A stretch of 64,000 nt of DNA from an uncultured Rhizobiaceae bacterium (GCA_947259295.1 CAMYMG010000099.1:36991-100990); one strand, 5' to 3'; positions 37,637 through 47,216 are shown, numbered from the stretch's first letter. Program-made: numbers and translations. The notes: generated from the sequence alone by a model not told the origin.

Positions 37637-38737
37637 ATGATGAGTTCGATGGAGATGGATGCGCGATCGGTGCGCAGCGAGCGCGACCGGCAGTTGGCCA
37701 ACCGTGCGCTGCTGCGCGGCTGGCTGTATGTCGTGCTCGTCATGCTGATAGCGCTGGTGCTCGTGGGCGGCGCGACGCGGCTGACTGATTCTGGCCTCTC
37801 GATCACCGAATGGAAGCCGATCCACGGTGTCATCCCGCCGCTCAACGATGCCGAGTGGCAGGAGGAGTTCGCCAAGTACCAGCAGATTCCGGAATATGCC
37901 CAGATCAACGGGGGCATGGGTCTCGACGGGTTCAAGCGGATTTTCTGGTGGGAGTGGGCCCACCGCATCCTGGCACGCGGCGTCGGGTTTGTGTTCGGGC
38001 TGCCCCTGCTGTTCTTCTGGGCGACGGGCCGGGTGGAGCGCGGCCTGACGCCTAAGCTCGTCGGTTTGCTGCTGCTCGGCGGGCTGCAGGGAGCGGTCGG
38101 CTGGTGGATGGTGGCGTCCGGTCTCGTCGACCGCGTCGATGTCAGCCAGTATCGTCTCGCCGTCCACCTGACGCTTGCCTGCGCAATCTTCGCCGCGATC
38201 ATGGTCGTGGCGCGCGGCCTGGCGCCGCATACCGAGGCGCCGGCTGACCGCTACACGCAGAAGTTTGCCGGTTTTCTTCTGCTCGCTGTCCTTTTTCAGA
38301 TATTCCTCGGCGGGCTGGTAGCCGGGCTGGATGCCGGCCTGAGCTACAACACCTGGCCGCTGATGGACGGCAAGGCGATCCCCGGAGACCTCTTCGTCAT
38401 CGAACCCGCCTGGCGCAACCTGTTCGAGAATCCGAAGACCGTGCAGTTCGTCCATCGGCTCGGCGCCTATGCCCTGTTCATCCTGGCGCTCTGGCATATT
38501 ATCGCGGCGCGCCGGAGACTGCCAGCCACCACGCATTCGAGGCGCGCCCTGGTGCTCTTCCATCTGGTGCTGCTGCAGGCCATCATCGGCATCACCACGC
38601 TTCTCATGCACATGCCGCTGCACTGGGCGCTTTTCCATCAGTTCATTGCGCTCATCGTTCTCGGCTTTGCCGCCGCCCACTGGCGCGCCACCAAGGGCGC
38701 CTATCCGCTGCCGACCGAGATTGCCATCGCGCGGTAA
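37637..38737 (+). CDS. ctaA: Heme A synthase (CtaA/COX15)
   Basis: A 366-residue inner-membrane enzyme that oxidises the C8 methyl of heme O to make heme A for cytochrome c oxidase. The ATG at 37637, preceded by TTGGAG, precedes the first helix; eight helices are visible. Four conserved histidines occur in [28 protein letters not shown] and LFHQFIA. Family loops [20 protein letters not shown] and [16 protein letters not shown] are present. It is separated from neighbours and is probably monocistronic. Confidence 0.95.
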   Translation: MMSSMEMDARSVRSERDRQLANRALLRGWLYVVLVMLIALVLVGGATRLTDSGLSITEWKPIHGVIPPLNDAEWQEEFAKYQQIPEYAQINGGMGLDGFKRIFWWEWAHRILARGVGFVFGLPLLFFWATGRVERGLTPKLVGLLLLGGLQGAVGWWMVASGLVDRVDVSQYRLAVHLTLACAIFAAIMVVARGLAPHTEAPADRYTQKFAGFLLLAVLFQIFLGGLVAGLDAGLSYNTWPLMDGKAIPGDLFVIEPAWRNLFENPKTVQFVHRLGAYALFILALWHIIAARRRLPATTHSRRALVLFHLVLLQAIIGITTLLMHMPLHWALFHQFIALIVLGFAAAHWRATKGAYPLPTEIAIAR

Positions 38738-38744
38738 GGGGCGT

Positions 38745-39161
38745 TCAGCCCGTCCCGGCGGCGACGGTCTCGACCGGAAAGCCGCGCATGATGGAGTTCG
38801 AGACGGTCGAGTCCCGGCGCGCGCGGTCGATCAGGGCGCCGATGTCGGCCTGCGGGTCCGACGACGTTGCCTTTACCGTCATTCTCGCGCGGGTGGCGAT
38901 CAGGGGACTGCCGTCCAGTTCGAGCTCGACGTCGACTTCGATGGTCTCCAGAGCGATGCCCATCTCATGCGCGACATAGCGCAGGTCGTTGCAGAGGCAG
39001 CCGCCGATCGCCAGTGCGAGAAGCTGGCCGCCGTTGAAGCCGAGGCCCATGCCGCCTGCCTTGCCGTCCGGCCGGTCGACCACCATCGTGTGCCCGCCCA
39101 CCCAGCCCAAAGCGGCCTCGGTGTCGGGGATGTTGCGGAGCTGTACCGTCGATGTGGGCAT
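38745..39161 (-). CDS. OsmC family protein lacking the distal cysteine
   Basis: A 138-residue OsmC-fold protein. The first cysteine region GGCLCNDLRYVAHEMGI is intact (C55 and C57), but the second conserved Cys of OsmC/Ohr peroxidases is replaced by Ser118 in DSTVSNSIMRG. This makes a standard thiol peroxidase mechanism unlikely. It is convergent with ctaA, and lies 84 bases downstream of the argC stop on the same strand. Confidence 0.85.
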   Translation of the reverse strand: MPTSTVQLRNIPDTEAALGWVGGHTMVVDRPDGKAGGMGLGFNGGQLLALAIGGCLCNDLRYVAHEMGIALETIEVDVELELDGSPLIATRARMTVKATSSDPQADIGALIDRARRDSTVSNSIMRGFPVETVAAGTG

Positions 39162-39217
39162 GATGTGGGTGCCTCGGGAAGACGGCCGATCTTTCCCGAA
39201 GCCGCGCGGCGTTTCAA

Positions 39218-39234
39218 GCCGCCCGCCGGGCGGC
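39218..39234 (-). terminator. GC-rich hairpin downstream of argC
   Basis: A near-perfect dyad, GCCGCCCG/CGGGCGGC around one base, 12 bases past the argC stop. There is no T tract, so termination is uncertain. Confidence 0.35.
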
Positions 39235-39245
39235 GGCCGCGAAAT

Positions 39246-40172
39246 CTAGAGACCGAGCATCAGGTCCATGTTCTGTACCGCCGCACCCGACGCGCCCTTG
39301 CCGAGATTGTCGTAGACGGCGATCAGCACGGCCTGTGCACGGGCGTCATTGGCGAAGACGTGAAGCCGCATTCGGTTGGTGTCGTTGTAGATTTCCGGGT
39401 TGATCTCGCCGGAGCGTTCGAGCGGCGCATAGGGAGCTACCTCGACCACGGAATGCTCGAGCCCGGCATAATGATCGGCGATCGCGGCGTGAATGTCGGC
39501 GCCCGTCGGAACGCGGTCGAGCGTGCCAAGCTGCAGCGGCACGGCGGTGACCATCCCTTGCGCGAAATTGCCGACCACCGGCTGCATCAGCGGGTCGTGC
39601 GACAGGCCGGCATAGAGCTTCAGCTCCGGTACGTGCTTGTGCTGGAAGGTAAGGCCATAGGGCAGGTATTCCGGCGCATCCTCGCCCTTGGCGACATAAT
39701 CCTCGACCATCTGCCGGCCGCCGCCGGAATAGCCGGAAATGCCGTTCATGGTCACCGGAAGGGTGGTCGGGAGAATGCCGGCCCGGATCAGCGGCCGCAG
39801 CATGGCGATCGGGCCCTGCGGCCAGCAGCCAGGATTGGCGACGAACTTCGCTTCCGAAATCGCCTTTGCCTGCGCCTTGTCCATCTCGGGAAAGCCATAG
39901 GCCCAGCCTTCGGCAACCCGGTGCGCGGTTGAAGCATCGATCACCCGCGTCGGCGCGTCGCCGATCAGCGCCACGCTTTCGCGCGCCGCGTCGTCGGGCA
40001 GGCAAAGGATGGCAATGTCGGCCGAACGCAGGAAATCTGCCCGCGCGGCCGGATCCTTGCGACGTTCGACCGGGATCGACAGGATTTCCAGGTCGTCTCG
40101 GCCAGCAAGCCGCGCGCTGATCTGCAGACCCGTGGTGCCGTGCTCGCCGTCGATGAAGATCTTTGGTTTCAT
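39246..40172 (-). CDS. argC: N-acetyl-gamma-glutamyl-phosphate reductase, short type
   Basis: A 308-residue NADPH enzyme of arginine synthesis. The catalytic Cys is C116 in VANPGCWPQGPIAM. The N-terminus IFIDGEHGTTGLQI is the coenzyme-binding loop of the short (type 2) ArgC. The C-terminal NIGKGASGAAVQN-like segment reads NLGKGASGAAVQNMDLMLGL. It is 37 bases from speB on the same strand, so both may be one unit concerned with arginine and polyamines. Confidence 0.95.
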   Translation of the reverse strand: MKPKIFIDGEHGTTGLQISARLAGRDDLEILSIPVERRKDPAARADFLRSADIAILCLPDDAARESVALIGDAPTRVIDASTAHRVAEGWAYGFPEMDKAQAKAISEAKFVANPGCWPQGPIAMLRPLIRAGILPTTLPVTMNGISGYSGGGRQMVEDYVAKGEDAPEYLPYGLTFQHKHVPELKLYAGLSHDPLMQPVVGNFAQGMVTAVPLQLGTLDRVPTGADIHAAIADHYAGLEHSVVEVAPYAPLERSGEINPEIYNDTNRMRLHVFANDARAQAVLIAVYDNLGKGASGAAVQNMDLMLGL

Positions 40173-40209
40173 GCCTGTCTGTCCAACAAAAACCTGTTGA
40201 AATTCAATC

Positions 40210-41208
40210 CTATATGCCGGCCGCTTGATTCACCGCCGCGGGGTGTTCGGCGGTCTTGCCGCTGCGTGCCATGCGTTCGGCCAGGAGGCCGAGATACTGC
40301 ATGGCAACGGTGGCGCCGGCGATCGCGGTTATATCGGCATGGTCGTAGGCCGGCGCAACCTCGACGACGTCGGCGCCGACGATGTCGATCTGGCCGAGCT
40401 GGCGCAGTACAGACAGGATCTTTGCCGTCGATGGTCCGCCGGCGACCGGAGTTCCCGTACCAGGCGCGAAGGCCGGGTCGAGGCAGTCGATGTCGAAGGT
40501 GATGTAGGTCTTCCGGCCGCCGGTGCGTTCGATGATCGAATAGGCGATGTCGGAGGCGCGCATGTCCTCGACGTCGTAGCCGTACAGCATCTTGATGCCG
40601 CAATCTTCCGGCGCATGGGTGCGGATGCCGACCTGGATCGAACGGTCCGGGTCGATGACGCCCTCCTTGACGGCGCGCGCCACGAAGGAACCGTGGTCGA
40701 TGCGCTTGCCGTCGTCCGGCCAGGTGTCCTGATGGGCGTCGAACTGCACCAGCGCCAGCGGACCGTGCACCGCCGCGTGGGCCTTGAGCAGCGGCCAGGT
40801 GACGAAATGGTCGCCGCCGAGCGACAAGAGGAAGGCGCCCGACTTGATGAGTTTCGTCGCCTCGCGCTCGATGATGCCCGGCGTCTTCTGGTGGTTACCG
40901 GTGTCGAGCAGGCAATCGCCATAGTCGACGACCGCCATCTGCTCGAACAGGTCGCGGTGGAAAGGATATTGCGGGTCGTTGTCGAAGATTGCCGCGGCAC
41001 GGCGTATCGCCTGCGGCCCGAAGCGGGCGCCCGGACGGTTGGTCACTGCCGCGTCGAAGGGAATGCCCCAGACGATGGCGTCGGCATCCTTGATGCTCTT
41101 GGAATATTTCCGCCGCATGAAGGACAGTGCCCCGGCATAGGTCGGATCACTGGCTCGCCCCGTCAGGCTGCGCGCGGTGAAGGCATTGTCGATGGAATTT
41201 GCCGGCAT
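40210..41208 (-). CDS. speB: Agmatinase/ureohydrolase
   Basis: A 332-residue binuclear manganese enzyme of the arginase family, presumably hydrolysing agmatine to putrescine and urea. Metal ligands are visible in LGGDHFVTWPLLKA, VQFDAHQDTW and the later ITFDIDCLDPAFAPGTGTPV. GAGAGGG-type ribosome site GAGAGGG precedes the ATG. The substrate could also be another guanidino compound such as guanidinobutyrate. Confidence 0.88.
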   Translation of the reverse strand: MPANSIDNAFTARSLTGRASDPTYAGALSFMRRKYSKSIKDADAIVWGIPFDAAVTNRPGARFGPQAIRRAAAIFDNDPQYPFHRDLFEQMAVVDYGDCLLDTGNHQKTPGIIEREATKLIKSGAFLLSLGGDHFVTWPLLKAHAAVHGPLALVQFDAHQDTWPDDGKRIDHGSFVARAVKEGVIDPDRSIQVGIRTHAPEDCGIKMLYGYDVEDMRASDIAYSIIERTGGRKTYITFDIDCLDPAFAPGTGTPVAGGPSTAKILSVLRQLGQIDIVGADVVEVAPAYDHADITAIAGATVAMQYLGLLAERMARSGKTAEHPAAVNQAAGI

Positions 41209-41397
41209 CGGTTACCCTCTCGATTGTGGGGCATCCTTATTCGACATTCTCTCCACAATTGCGACCCCCTTTTTGCATTGCACATTCGCACGGCGGTCGG
41301 CGCAATTCGCCACTTTGCTGAGCCGGCTGCGTTCACCGGCGTGTCACGCGCCGGCTCTATCGCTTGCCGCATTCTTTCGCAGGCGGAAGCGATTCTG

Positions 41398-42459
41398 ATG
41401 CTGAAATCCACCCTTGCTGCGGCGCTCCTGCTGATCGCGTCGGCCCAGTCGCCGGCAGTTGCAGCGGACCGCACGCGTCTCGACGAAATCCGCGAACGAC
41501 TGCAGAACGCCAACCGCTGGCGCGACCACGTCATGGTCGTGGCGCACCGCGGCGGTGGCATGGCGGGCGACCGAAACCGCCATCCGGAGGACTCGATTGC
41601 CGGCGTCGTCCACTCGATAGGCCTCGGCGTCGAGATGGTGGAACTGGACGTACAGCAATCGAGCGATGGTGAATTTGTCATCTTCCATGACAGCTGGCTC
41701 GACCGCTCCTCGACTTGCACGGGCGAGCTGGCGAAGCGAACTCTGGCCGAGTTGCGCCAATGCCGCCTCGTCATCGCCGGGACCCGCCAGCCCACTGCCG
41801 AAGCGATCCCGACCCTCAAGGAAATGCTGGCAGTCACCAGGGACCGCGTATTCGTCAACATCGACAACAAGCTCGACATCGACGCTCTTCCCGCCATCAT
41901 CGCCGTCGCACGAGACATGGGCATGGCCGACCAGATCGTCGTCAAGCGCAACCTGTGGAGCGCAGAAAAGATCACGGAAATGGCCGGGCTGCTGGACCGC
42001 TCGGGCGGCGGCGCGATCTTCATGCCGATCATCGCCGACGACGCCGTGCGGGACGCCCAGTTCCTCGAAGCCGCGACCAGCGCGTTTTCGGCCGACGCGG
42101 TCGAACTGATTGCCTGGCACGAAGGCGGCGCGCCGATGACGAGGGATGGCGGCCCACTGTTCGGGGCCAGGGCGAGGGCGGTGGCGGCGCGCGGCGACTG
42201 GCACCTCTGGGTCAACACCTACGCCATCGTCAACAAGCCGGCCGGCATGTTGTCGGGCGGACGCGGCGACCAACTGGCCACCGCGGCGAGCATGCCCGGC
42301 GAGGCCTACGGCTTCTGGGTCGAGCACGGCGCCACCATCATCCAGACCGACGAACCCGAGACCGCCATCGGCTGGCTGGCGGACAACGGCTACCGCGTGC
42401 CCTACAGCGACGCGTCAGCCATGCGCCAGGCGGCACTGGACCTGCCACCGCAAGATTGA
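41398..42459 (+). CDS. Secreted glycerophosphodiester phosphodiesterase family protein
   Basis: A 353-residue protein with a cleavable signal (MLKSTLAAALLLIASAQ, cleavage near VAA). The GDPD TIM-barrel motifs are visible: VVAHRGGGMAGDRN, HPEDSIAGVVHSIGLGVEMVELDVQ with the acidic metal ligands, and FVIFHDSWLDRSSTC with the catalytic His. Downstream IIQTDEPETAIGWL is the family end. It should be periplasmic and hydrolyse lipid-derived diesters. An upstream open frame on the same strand is the antisense of speB; the signal peptide fixes the start. Confidence 0.9.
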   Translation: MLKSTLAAALLLIASAQSPAVAADRTRLDEIRERLQNANRWRDHVMVVAHRGGGMAGDRNRHPEDSIAGVVHSIGLGVEMVELDVQQSSDGEFVIFHDSWLDRSSTCTGELAKRTLAELRQCRLVIAGTRQPTAEAIPTLKEMLAVTRDRVFVNIDNKLDIDALPAIIAVARDMGMADQIVVKRNLWSAEKITEMAGLLDRSGGGAIFMPIIADDAVRDAQFLEAATSAFSADAVELIAWHEGGAPMTRDGGPLFGARARAVAARGDWHLWVNTYAIVNKPAGMLSGGRGDQLATAASMPGEAYGFWVEHGATIIQTDEPETAIGWLADNGYRVPYSDASAMRQAALDLPPQD

Positions 42460-42503
42460 CGCCCTGGCCGGCGATCCCGGCTTAGAGAAGATATCCCCGA
42501 ACG

Positions 42504-42529
42504 AAAAAAGGCCGCCCGGAGGCGGCCTT
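42504..42529 (-). terminator. Rho-independent terminator after rpsI
   Basis: Perfect 9-bp stem (arms 42508-42516 and 42521-42529) with a 4-base loop and six Ts on the minus strand. The stem is the same sequence as the ldtP terminator stem. Confidence 0.9.
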
Positions 42530-42550
42530 CTGACTGGATGTCGACGAAGC

Positions 42551-43027
42551 CTAGCGCTTCGAGAACTGGAAGGAGCGACGGGCCTTGGCCTTGCCGTACT
42601 TCTTGCGTTCCACGACGCGGCTGTCGCGCGTCAGGAAGCCGCCCTTCTTGAGCACGCCGCGCAGCGCCGGCTCGTAATAGGTCAGCGCCTTGGAAATGCC
42701 GTGACGAACCGCGCCCGCCTGACCCGACAGGCCGCCGCCGACGACGGTGGCGATGATGTCGAACTGGCCGTCGCGGTTGGACGCGATGATCGGCTGTTTG
42801 AGGATCATCTGCAGGACGGGACGCGCGAAATACTTCGCGAATTCCTTCTTGTTGACGACGATCTTGCCGGTGCCGGGGCGGACCCAGACGCGGGCAATGG
42901 CGTTCTTGCGCTTGCCGGTGGCATAGGCGCGGCCGAGATTGTCCAGCTTCTGGACATGCACGGGCGCGGCCGGCTCGGCGGCGACGGTCGCAGTGCCGAG
43001 GTCGGCGAGCGAGTTGAGGTCGGCCAT
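42551..43027 (-). CDS. rpsI: 30S ribosomal protein S9
   Basis: A 158-residue S9. Landmarks are [37 protein letters not shown] and the invariant C-terminus ending SFQFSKR, which reaches the P-site tRNA. The N-terminal extension [11 protein letters not shown] is common in Alphaproteobacteria. One base separates it from rplM. Confidence 0.98.
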   Translation of the reverse strand: MADLNSLADLGTATVAAEPAAPVHVQKLDNLGRAYATGKRKNAIARVWVRPGTGKIVVNKKEFAKYFARPVLQMILKQPIIASNRDGQFDIIATVVGGGLSGQAGAVRHGISKALTYYEPALRGVLKKGGFLTRDSRVVERKKYGKAKARRSFQFSKR

Positions 43028-43028
43028 T

Positions 43029-43493
43029 CTAATCCCTCTTCTTGTTCTTGGGGTTCAGCGCCGCGACGTCGAGCGTCTCAGGCTGCTGGGCTGTGTGCGG
43101 ATGTTCGGTGCCGGCATAGACGCGCAGGTTCTTCATCTGGCGGCGGCCGAGCGGGCCGCGCGGGATCATGCGCTCGACGGCCTTCTCAACGACGCGCTCC
43201 GGGAAGCGTCCCTCGAGCAGCTGGCGCGCGGTGCGCTCCTTGATGCCGCCGGGATGGCCGGTGTGCCAGTAATAGACCTTGTCGGTGAACTTCTTGCCGG
43301 TGAAGGCGACCTTGTCGGCATTGATGATAATGACGTTGTCGCCGTCGTCGACATGCGGCGTGAAGGTCGGCTTGTGCTTGCCGCGCAGACGGTTGGCGAC
43401 GATGGAGGCGAGACGGCCGACGACGAGGTTCTCGGCGTCGATGATCACCCACTTCTTCACCACGTCCGCAGGCTTCTGCGAAAAGGTTGTCAT
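43029..43493 (-). CDS. rplM: 50S ribosomal protein L13
   Basis: A 154-residue L13. The ATG at 43493 gives the conserved [22 protein letters not shown] start. Further landmarks are [37 protein letters not shown] and [20 protein letters not shown]. It is co-transcribed with rpsI. A leader with two alternative hairpins lies upstream. Confidence 0.98.
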   Translation of the reverse strand: MTTFSQKPADVVKKWVIIDAENLVVGRLASIVANRLRGKHKPTFTPHVDDGDNVIIINADKVAFTGKKFTDKVYYWHTGHPGGIKERTARQLLEGRFPERVVEKAVERMIPRGPLGRRQMKNLRVYAGTEHPHTAQQPETLDVAALNPKNKKRD

Positions 43494-43568
43494 GGTTCTG
43501 CTTTCGGTTCGGACCTTCACATTGCGAAGGCGTTTCTTGTTGCTTGGATTGCCGGTAAGCACGGGCTT

Positions 43569-43603
43569 GCCGCCAAAAAGAAACGGCGGCCTTTGCGGGC
43601 CGC
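43569..43603 (-). terminator. Alternative hairpins in the rplM leader
   Basis: On the minus strand a GCGGCC/GGCCGC stem (43586-43603, loop 6) is followed by CGTTTCTTTTT, a terminator. A second stem GCCGCC/GGCGGC (43569-43590) shares bases 43586-43590 with it, so the two cannot form together. It may end the upstream thioesterase transcript or act as an attenuator. Confidence 0.5.
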
Positions 43604-43717
43604 TGTTTCGAGACGGTGTATAGGCGAGGCGCCCCGCTGCGTCAAGCGAACGGGCGAAGGCGTGGTCGCCGGAATAGTAACAATATCAAGAGCTTGACAA
43701 TACGGTATTATTTTACC

Positions 43718-44167
43718 TCACGCCGATCGCTTCGGCGGGATCGAATAGGTGCCCGTCGCGTGCGCCACGCTCTGGCCGTCGCCGGCGACGATGTCGATAT
43801 CGTAGACCATGAGGCTGCGCCCGAGCTTGAGGATGCGGCAATGGCCGAGGATCGGCCCGGCCGGCGCCTTGCGCATGAAGTTGATGTTGATGCTGGTGGT
43901 CACCGACAGCGCGTCCGGCCCGGCATGCGACAGCACGCAGACATAGCCGCCGATATCGGCCAGCGTGAACAGCGACGGCCCCGACACCGTATTGCCGGGC
44001 CGCAGATGGCGCTCGTCGGCATTCAGCCGCACCGTGCAGCCGCCGGGGAAAATGTCGACCGCCTCGTAGAAGTTATAGTGCTCGTTGAGCTGCGGATAGA
44101 CCTCGGCCAGCAACTCGTTCACCTCGCCGACCGTCAGAAGCGGCTTCAGATTGGCCTGTTCGGGCAT
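43718..44167 (-). CDS. PaaI-type hotdog thioesterase
   Basis: A 149-residue hotdog-fold protein. The central motif GNTVSGPSLFTLADIGGYVCVLSHAG resembles the catalytic region of PaaI-type acyl-CoA thioesterases, and SININFMRKAPAGPI is the typical following strand. The acyl substrate is unknown. It starts 155 bases from the divergent enoyl-CoA hydratase, which suggests a shared acyl-CoA theme. Confidence 0.86.
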   Translation of the reverse strand: MPEQANLKPLLTVGEVNELLAEVYPQLNEHYNFYEAVDIFPGGCTVRLNADERHLRPGNTVSGPSLFTLADIGGYVCVLSHAGPDALSVTTSININFMRKAPAGPILGHCRILKLGRSLMVYDIDIVAGDGQSVAHATGTYSIPPKRSA

Positions 44168-44322
44168 CTTTCCTCCATTGCCGGCTTGCGGGCCGCCGGT
44201 CTTTTCGCCTTGGCCCGACCAGAAAACATGGACTGACGCTGTTCTTCAATGCCGGGCATGCTAGTTCTTTTGATCCATGACACGCGCGGCGCGGCAGCCG
44301 CGAAATTCTTCCGGAGGGTACC

Positions 44323-45144
44323 ATGGCCGAGATTCTGGCGATGAAGCGCGACACCGCGCAGGAACTCGTCTCCGCTGTCCTCACCGACGGCATACTGCGC
44401 CTGACTTTCGCCAGCCCGCCGGCCAACGCGCTGTCGCTGGCGCTGATGGCCGCGCTTCAGGATGCCTTCGACCGGGCGCGGGACGACAAGGCAGTGCGCG
44501 TCATCGTGCTGGCTGCCGGTGGAAAACTGTTCTCGGCCGGTCACGACCTCAAGGAAATGACGGCTCGCCGCACAGATGCCGACCGGGGCAGGGCCTTTTT
44601 CGCGCAGACGATGACGGCCTGCTCGACGCTGATGCAGACCATCGTCAACCACCCACGGCCGGTGATCGCCGAGGTCGACGGCGCGGCCTTCGCCGCCGGA
44701 TGCCAGCTGGTCGCCAGTTGCGACCTGGCGATCGCCTCGCACGAAGCGACCTTCTGCACGCCGGGCGTCAATATCGGCCTGTTCTGCTCGACGCCGATGG
44801 TCGCGCTGTCGCGCAACGTGTCGCGCAAGCAGGCGATGGAAATGCTGCTCACCGGCGAGAAGATCGACGCCGCCACGGCCAAGGAATTCGGTCTCGTCAA
44901 CCGCGTGGTGCCGCGCGAATACCTGAATCAGATCGTCACGAAATACGCGCAAACCATTGCTTCCAAATCGCCTTTGACGCTGAAGATCGGCAAGGAGGCG
45001 TTTTACAGGCAGGCCGAGATGCCGCTGGCGGACGCCTATGACTATGCCTCGCAGGTGATGGTCGAGAACATGATGGCGCGCGACGCCGAAGAGGGTATCG
45101 GCGCCTTCATCGACAAGCGCAAGCCGGAGTGGAAGGGGGAATGA
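44323..45144 (+). CDS. Enoyl-CoA hydratase/isomerase family
   Basis: A 273-residue crotonase-fold enzyme. The ATG at 44323 follows GGAGG at seven bases. Oxyanion-hole motifs are FSAGHDLKEM and FAAGCQLVASCDLAIAS, with the later GVNIGLFCSTPMVALS. The absence of the second glutamate typical of true hydratases (positions after PGVNIG carry LFCST) makes the precise reaction uncertain. A methylglutaconyl-like or ECHDC3-like role is possible. Confidence 0.87.
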   Translation: MAEILAMKRDTAQELVSAVLTDGILRLTFASPPANALSLALMAALQDAFDRARDDKAVRVIVLAAGGKLFSAGHDLKEMTARRTDADRGRAFFAQTMTACSTLMQTIVNHPRPVIAEVDGAAFAAGCQLVASCDLAIASHEATFCTPGVNIGLFCSTPMVALSRNVSRKQAMEMLLTGEKIDAATAKEFGLVNRVVPREYLNQIVTKYAQTIASKSPLTLKIGKEAFYRQAEMPLADAYDYASQVMVENMMARDAEEGIGAFIDKRKPEWKGE

Positions 45145-45206
45145 TCTGCCGATTGCGACGAGCCCTGCCGCTTGATTGATCGCTTCGCATGCGCCACATC
45201 GTTCGC

Positions 45207-45728
45207 ATGAACCACGATTCCTACGACGACTCCTACATTTCCGGCATTCTCGACGGCGTGAAGACAATCGCCATGGCGGGCGCTTCGGCGAATGACGTGC
45301 GGCCGAGCTACTTCGTCATGAAATACCTGCTCAACAAGGGGTTTTCCGTCATTCCGGTCAATCCCGGCCAGGCCGGCGGCCAGATCCTCGGCCAGGACGT
45401 CTATGCGAAGCTCTCCGATATACCGGTCGCCATCGACATGGTCGATGTGTTCCGCAACTCCAATGCGATCCCGGGCATCGTCGACGAGGTGCTGGCGCTC
45501 GACCCGCTACCCAAAATCGTCTGGATGCAGCTTGGCGTCCGTCACGACGAGGCGGCAGTCCGGCTGGAGGAAATGGGCATCCAGGTCGTCATGAACCGCT
45601 GCCCGAAGATCGAATATGGCCGCCTGTCGGGCGAGATCGGCTGGACCGGGGTCAATTCCGGCGTGCTGTCGTCCAAGCGGCCGGTCATGCGTCAGGGATT
45701 TCAGAGCTTCGGCATCCGCCAGAAGTAG
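45207..45728 (+). CDS. CoA-binding domain protein (YccU-like)
   Basis: A 173-residue Rossmann-fold CoA-binding protein. The start MNHDSYDDSYISGIL is taken from 45207 because the six residues encoded upstream are not conserved. The core is IAMAGASANDVRPSYFVMKYLLNKGFSVIPVNPG and VDMVDVFRNSNAIPGIVDEVLA with VMNRCPKIEYG near the end. Function is unknown; relatives are small proteins such as YccU. It lies 62 bases after the hydratase. Confidence 0.88.
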   Translation: MNHDSYDDSYISGILDGVKTIAMAGASANDVRPSYFVMKYLLNKGFSVIPVNPGQAGGQILGQDVYAKLSDIPVAIDMVDVFRNSNAIPGIVDEVLALDPLPKIVWMQLGVRHDEAAVRLEEMGIQVVMNRCPKIEYGRLSGEIGWTGVNSGVLSSKRPVMRQGFQSFGIRQK

Positions 45729-45874
45729 CCTGCGCAATTCCATTCCCCGATACGAGCGCTTTGCGTCGGCTTCATTCCGCCTGATCCCGCAATCCGGCAA
45801 ATTCTTCTTTGCAATCGCCGCCGCGCTTCGCCAAAGATAGCGCCGATTTTCAAAGTATGGGTTGGAGGAAAGAC

Positions 45875-47158
45875 ATGTCTCAGAAAATTCCGGGTTTCAG
45901 CACGCTGGCCATTCACGCCGGCGCCAAGCCCGATCCGGCAACGGGCGCGCGCATCACGCCGATCTACCAGACCACGGGATATGTCTTCGACGACGCCGAC
46001 CACGCCGCCTCGCTGTTCGGGCTGAAGGCCTTCGGCAACATCTACACCCGCATCATGAACCCAACGCAGGCCGTGCTCGAGGAGCGCATCGCCGCGCTTG
46101 AGGGCGGCACGGCCGCACTCGCCACCGCATCCGGCCATTCGGCGCAGCACCTGATCTTCCATACCATCATGCGTCCGGGCGAGAATTTCGTCGCCGCCCG
46201 CAAGCTTTACGGCGGCTCCATCAACCAGTTCGGCCACGCCTTCAAGAACTACGGCTGGGAAGTGCGCTGGGGCGACGTCGACGACGTCTCGACCTTCGAG
46301 AGCCAGATCGACGACAAGACGCGCGCGATCTTCATCGAGAGCCTCGCTAACCCGGGCGGCGTCTTCGTCGACATCGAGGCGATCGGCAACATCGCGCGCA
46401 AGCACGGCCTGCCGCTGATCGTCGACAACACGATGGCCACACCCTATCTCGTGCGCCCGCTCGAGCATGGCGCCGACATTATCGTCCATTCGATGACAAA
46501 GTTCATCGGCGGACACGGCAATTCCATGGGCGGCATCATCGTCGACGGCGGCACCTTCGACTGGTCGAAGTCGGGCAACTACCCGATGTTGTCGGAGCCG
46601 CGTCCAGAATATGGCGGCGTCGTCCTGCACGAGACGTTCGGCAACTTCGCTTTCGCCATCGCCTGCCGCGTGCTCGGCCTGCGCGACATCGGCCCGGCGA
46701 TCTCGCCCTTCAACGCCTTCCAGATCCTGACCGGCTGCGAGACGCTGCCGCTCCGTATGCAGCGCCACTGCGAAAACGCCAGCACCGTGGCCGGCTGGCT
46801 GTCCAACCATCCGAAGGTCGCCTGGGTGTCGTATCCGGGCCTCGCCGGCGACAAGAACAACGCCCTGCAGAAGCGCTATTCGCCGCGCGGCGCCGGTGCG
46901 GTGTTCACCTTCGGGCTCAAGGGCGGCTACGACGCCGGCGTCAAGCTGGTCGAGGGGCTGGAACTCTTCTCGCACCTTGCCAATCTCGGCGACACGCGCT
47001 CGCTGGTCATCCACCCGGCATCGACCACGCACCGCCAGCTTTCCGACGAGCAAAAGATCGCTGCCGGCGCCGGTCCCGATACGGTCCGCCTGTCGATCGG
47101 CATTGAGGATTCGAACGACATCGTCGCTGATCTGGAGCAGGCGCTGGCGAAGGTCTGA
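45875..47158 (+). CDS. metY: O-acetylhomoserine sulfhydrylase (MetY-type PLP enzyme)
   Basis: A 427-residue Cys/Met metabolism PLP enzyme. The ATG at 45875 follows GGAGG by six bases. The PLP lysine is in HSMTKFIGGHGNSMGG; other motifs are ARITPIYQTTGYVF, LATASGHSAQHLIF and VIHPASTTHRQL, which are typical of O-acetylhomoserine aminocarboxypropyltransferases (about 425 residues) rather than the shorter cystathionine synthases. It makes homocysteine directly from sulfide. No SAM-II riboswitch is visible in the 146-base leader. Confidence 0.92.
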   Translation: MSQKIPGFSTLAIHAGAKPDPATGARITPIYQTTGYVFDDADHAASLFGLKAFGNIYTRIMNPTQAVLEERIAALEGGTAALATASGHSAQHLIFHTIMRPGENFVAARKLYGGSINQFGHAFKNYGWEVRWGDVDDVSTFESQIDDKTRAIFIESLANPGGVFVDIEAIGNIARKHGLPLIVDNTMATPYLVRPLEHGADIIVHSMTKFIGGHGNSMGGIIVDGGTFDWSKSGNYPMLSEPRPEYGGVVLHETFGNFAFAIACRVLGLRDIGPAISPFNAFQILTGCETLPLRMQRHCENASTVAGWLSNHPKVAWVSYPGLAGDKNNALQKRYSPRGAGAVFTFGLKGGYDAGVKLVEGLELFSHLANLGDTRSLVIHPASTTHRQLSDEQKIAAGAGPDTVRLSIGIEDSNDIVADLEQALAKV

Positions 47159-47182
47159 TCCTCGGCCGGAATTGTCCGAAGA

Positions 47183-47216
47183 GGGCGCGTCTGCGATGGC
47201 AGGCGCGCCCTTTCTT
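47183..47216 (+). terminator. Rho-independent terminator after metY
   Basis: 12-bp stem GGGCGCGTCTGC/GCAGGCGCGCCC with one G-T pair, loop GATG, and TTTCTT. It ends exactly at the stop codon of the convergent gene. Confidence 0.88.

Noticed and set aside
45729..45874. SAM-II riboswitch before metY.
   Set aside because: This is a classic place for one in Alphaproteobacteria, but I cannot find the conserved pseudoknot elements in the 146-base leader.
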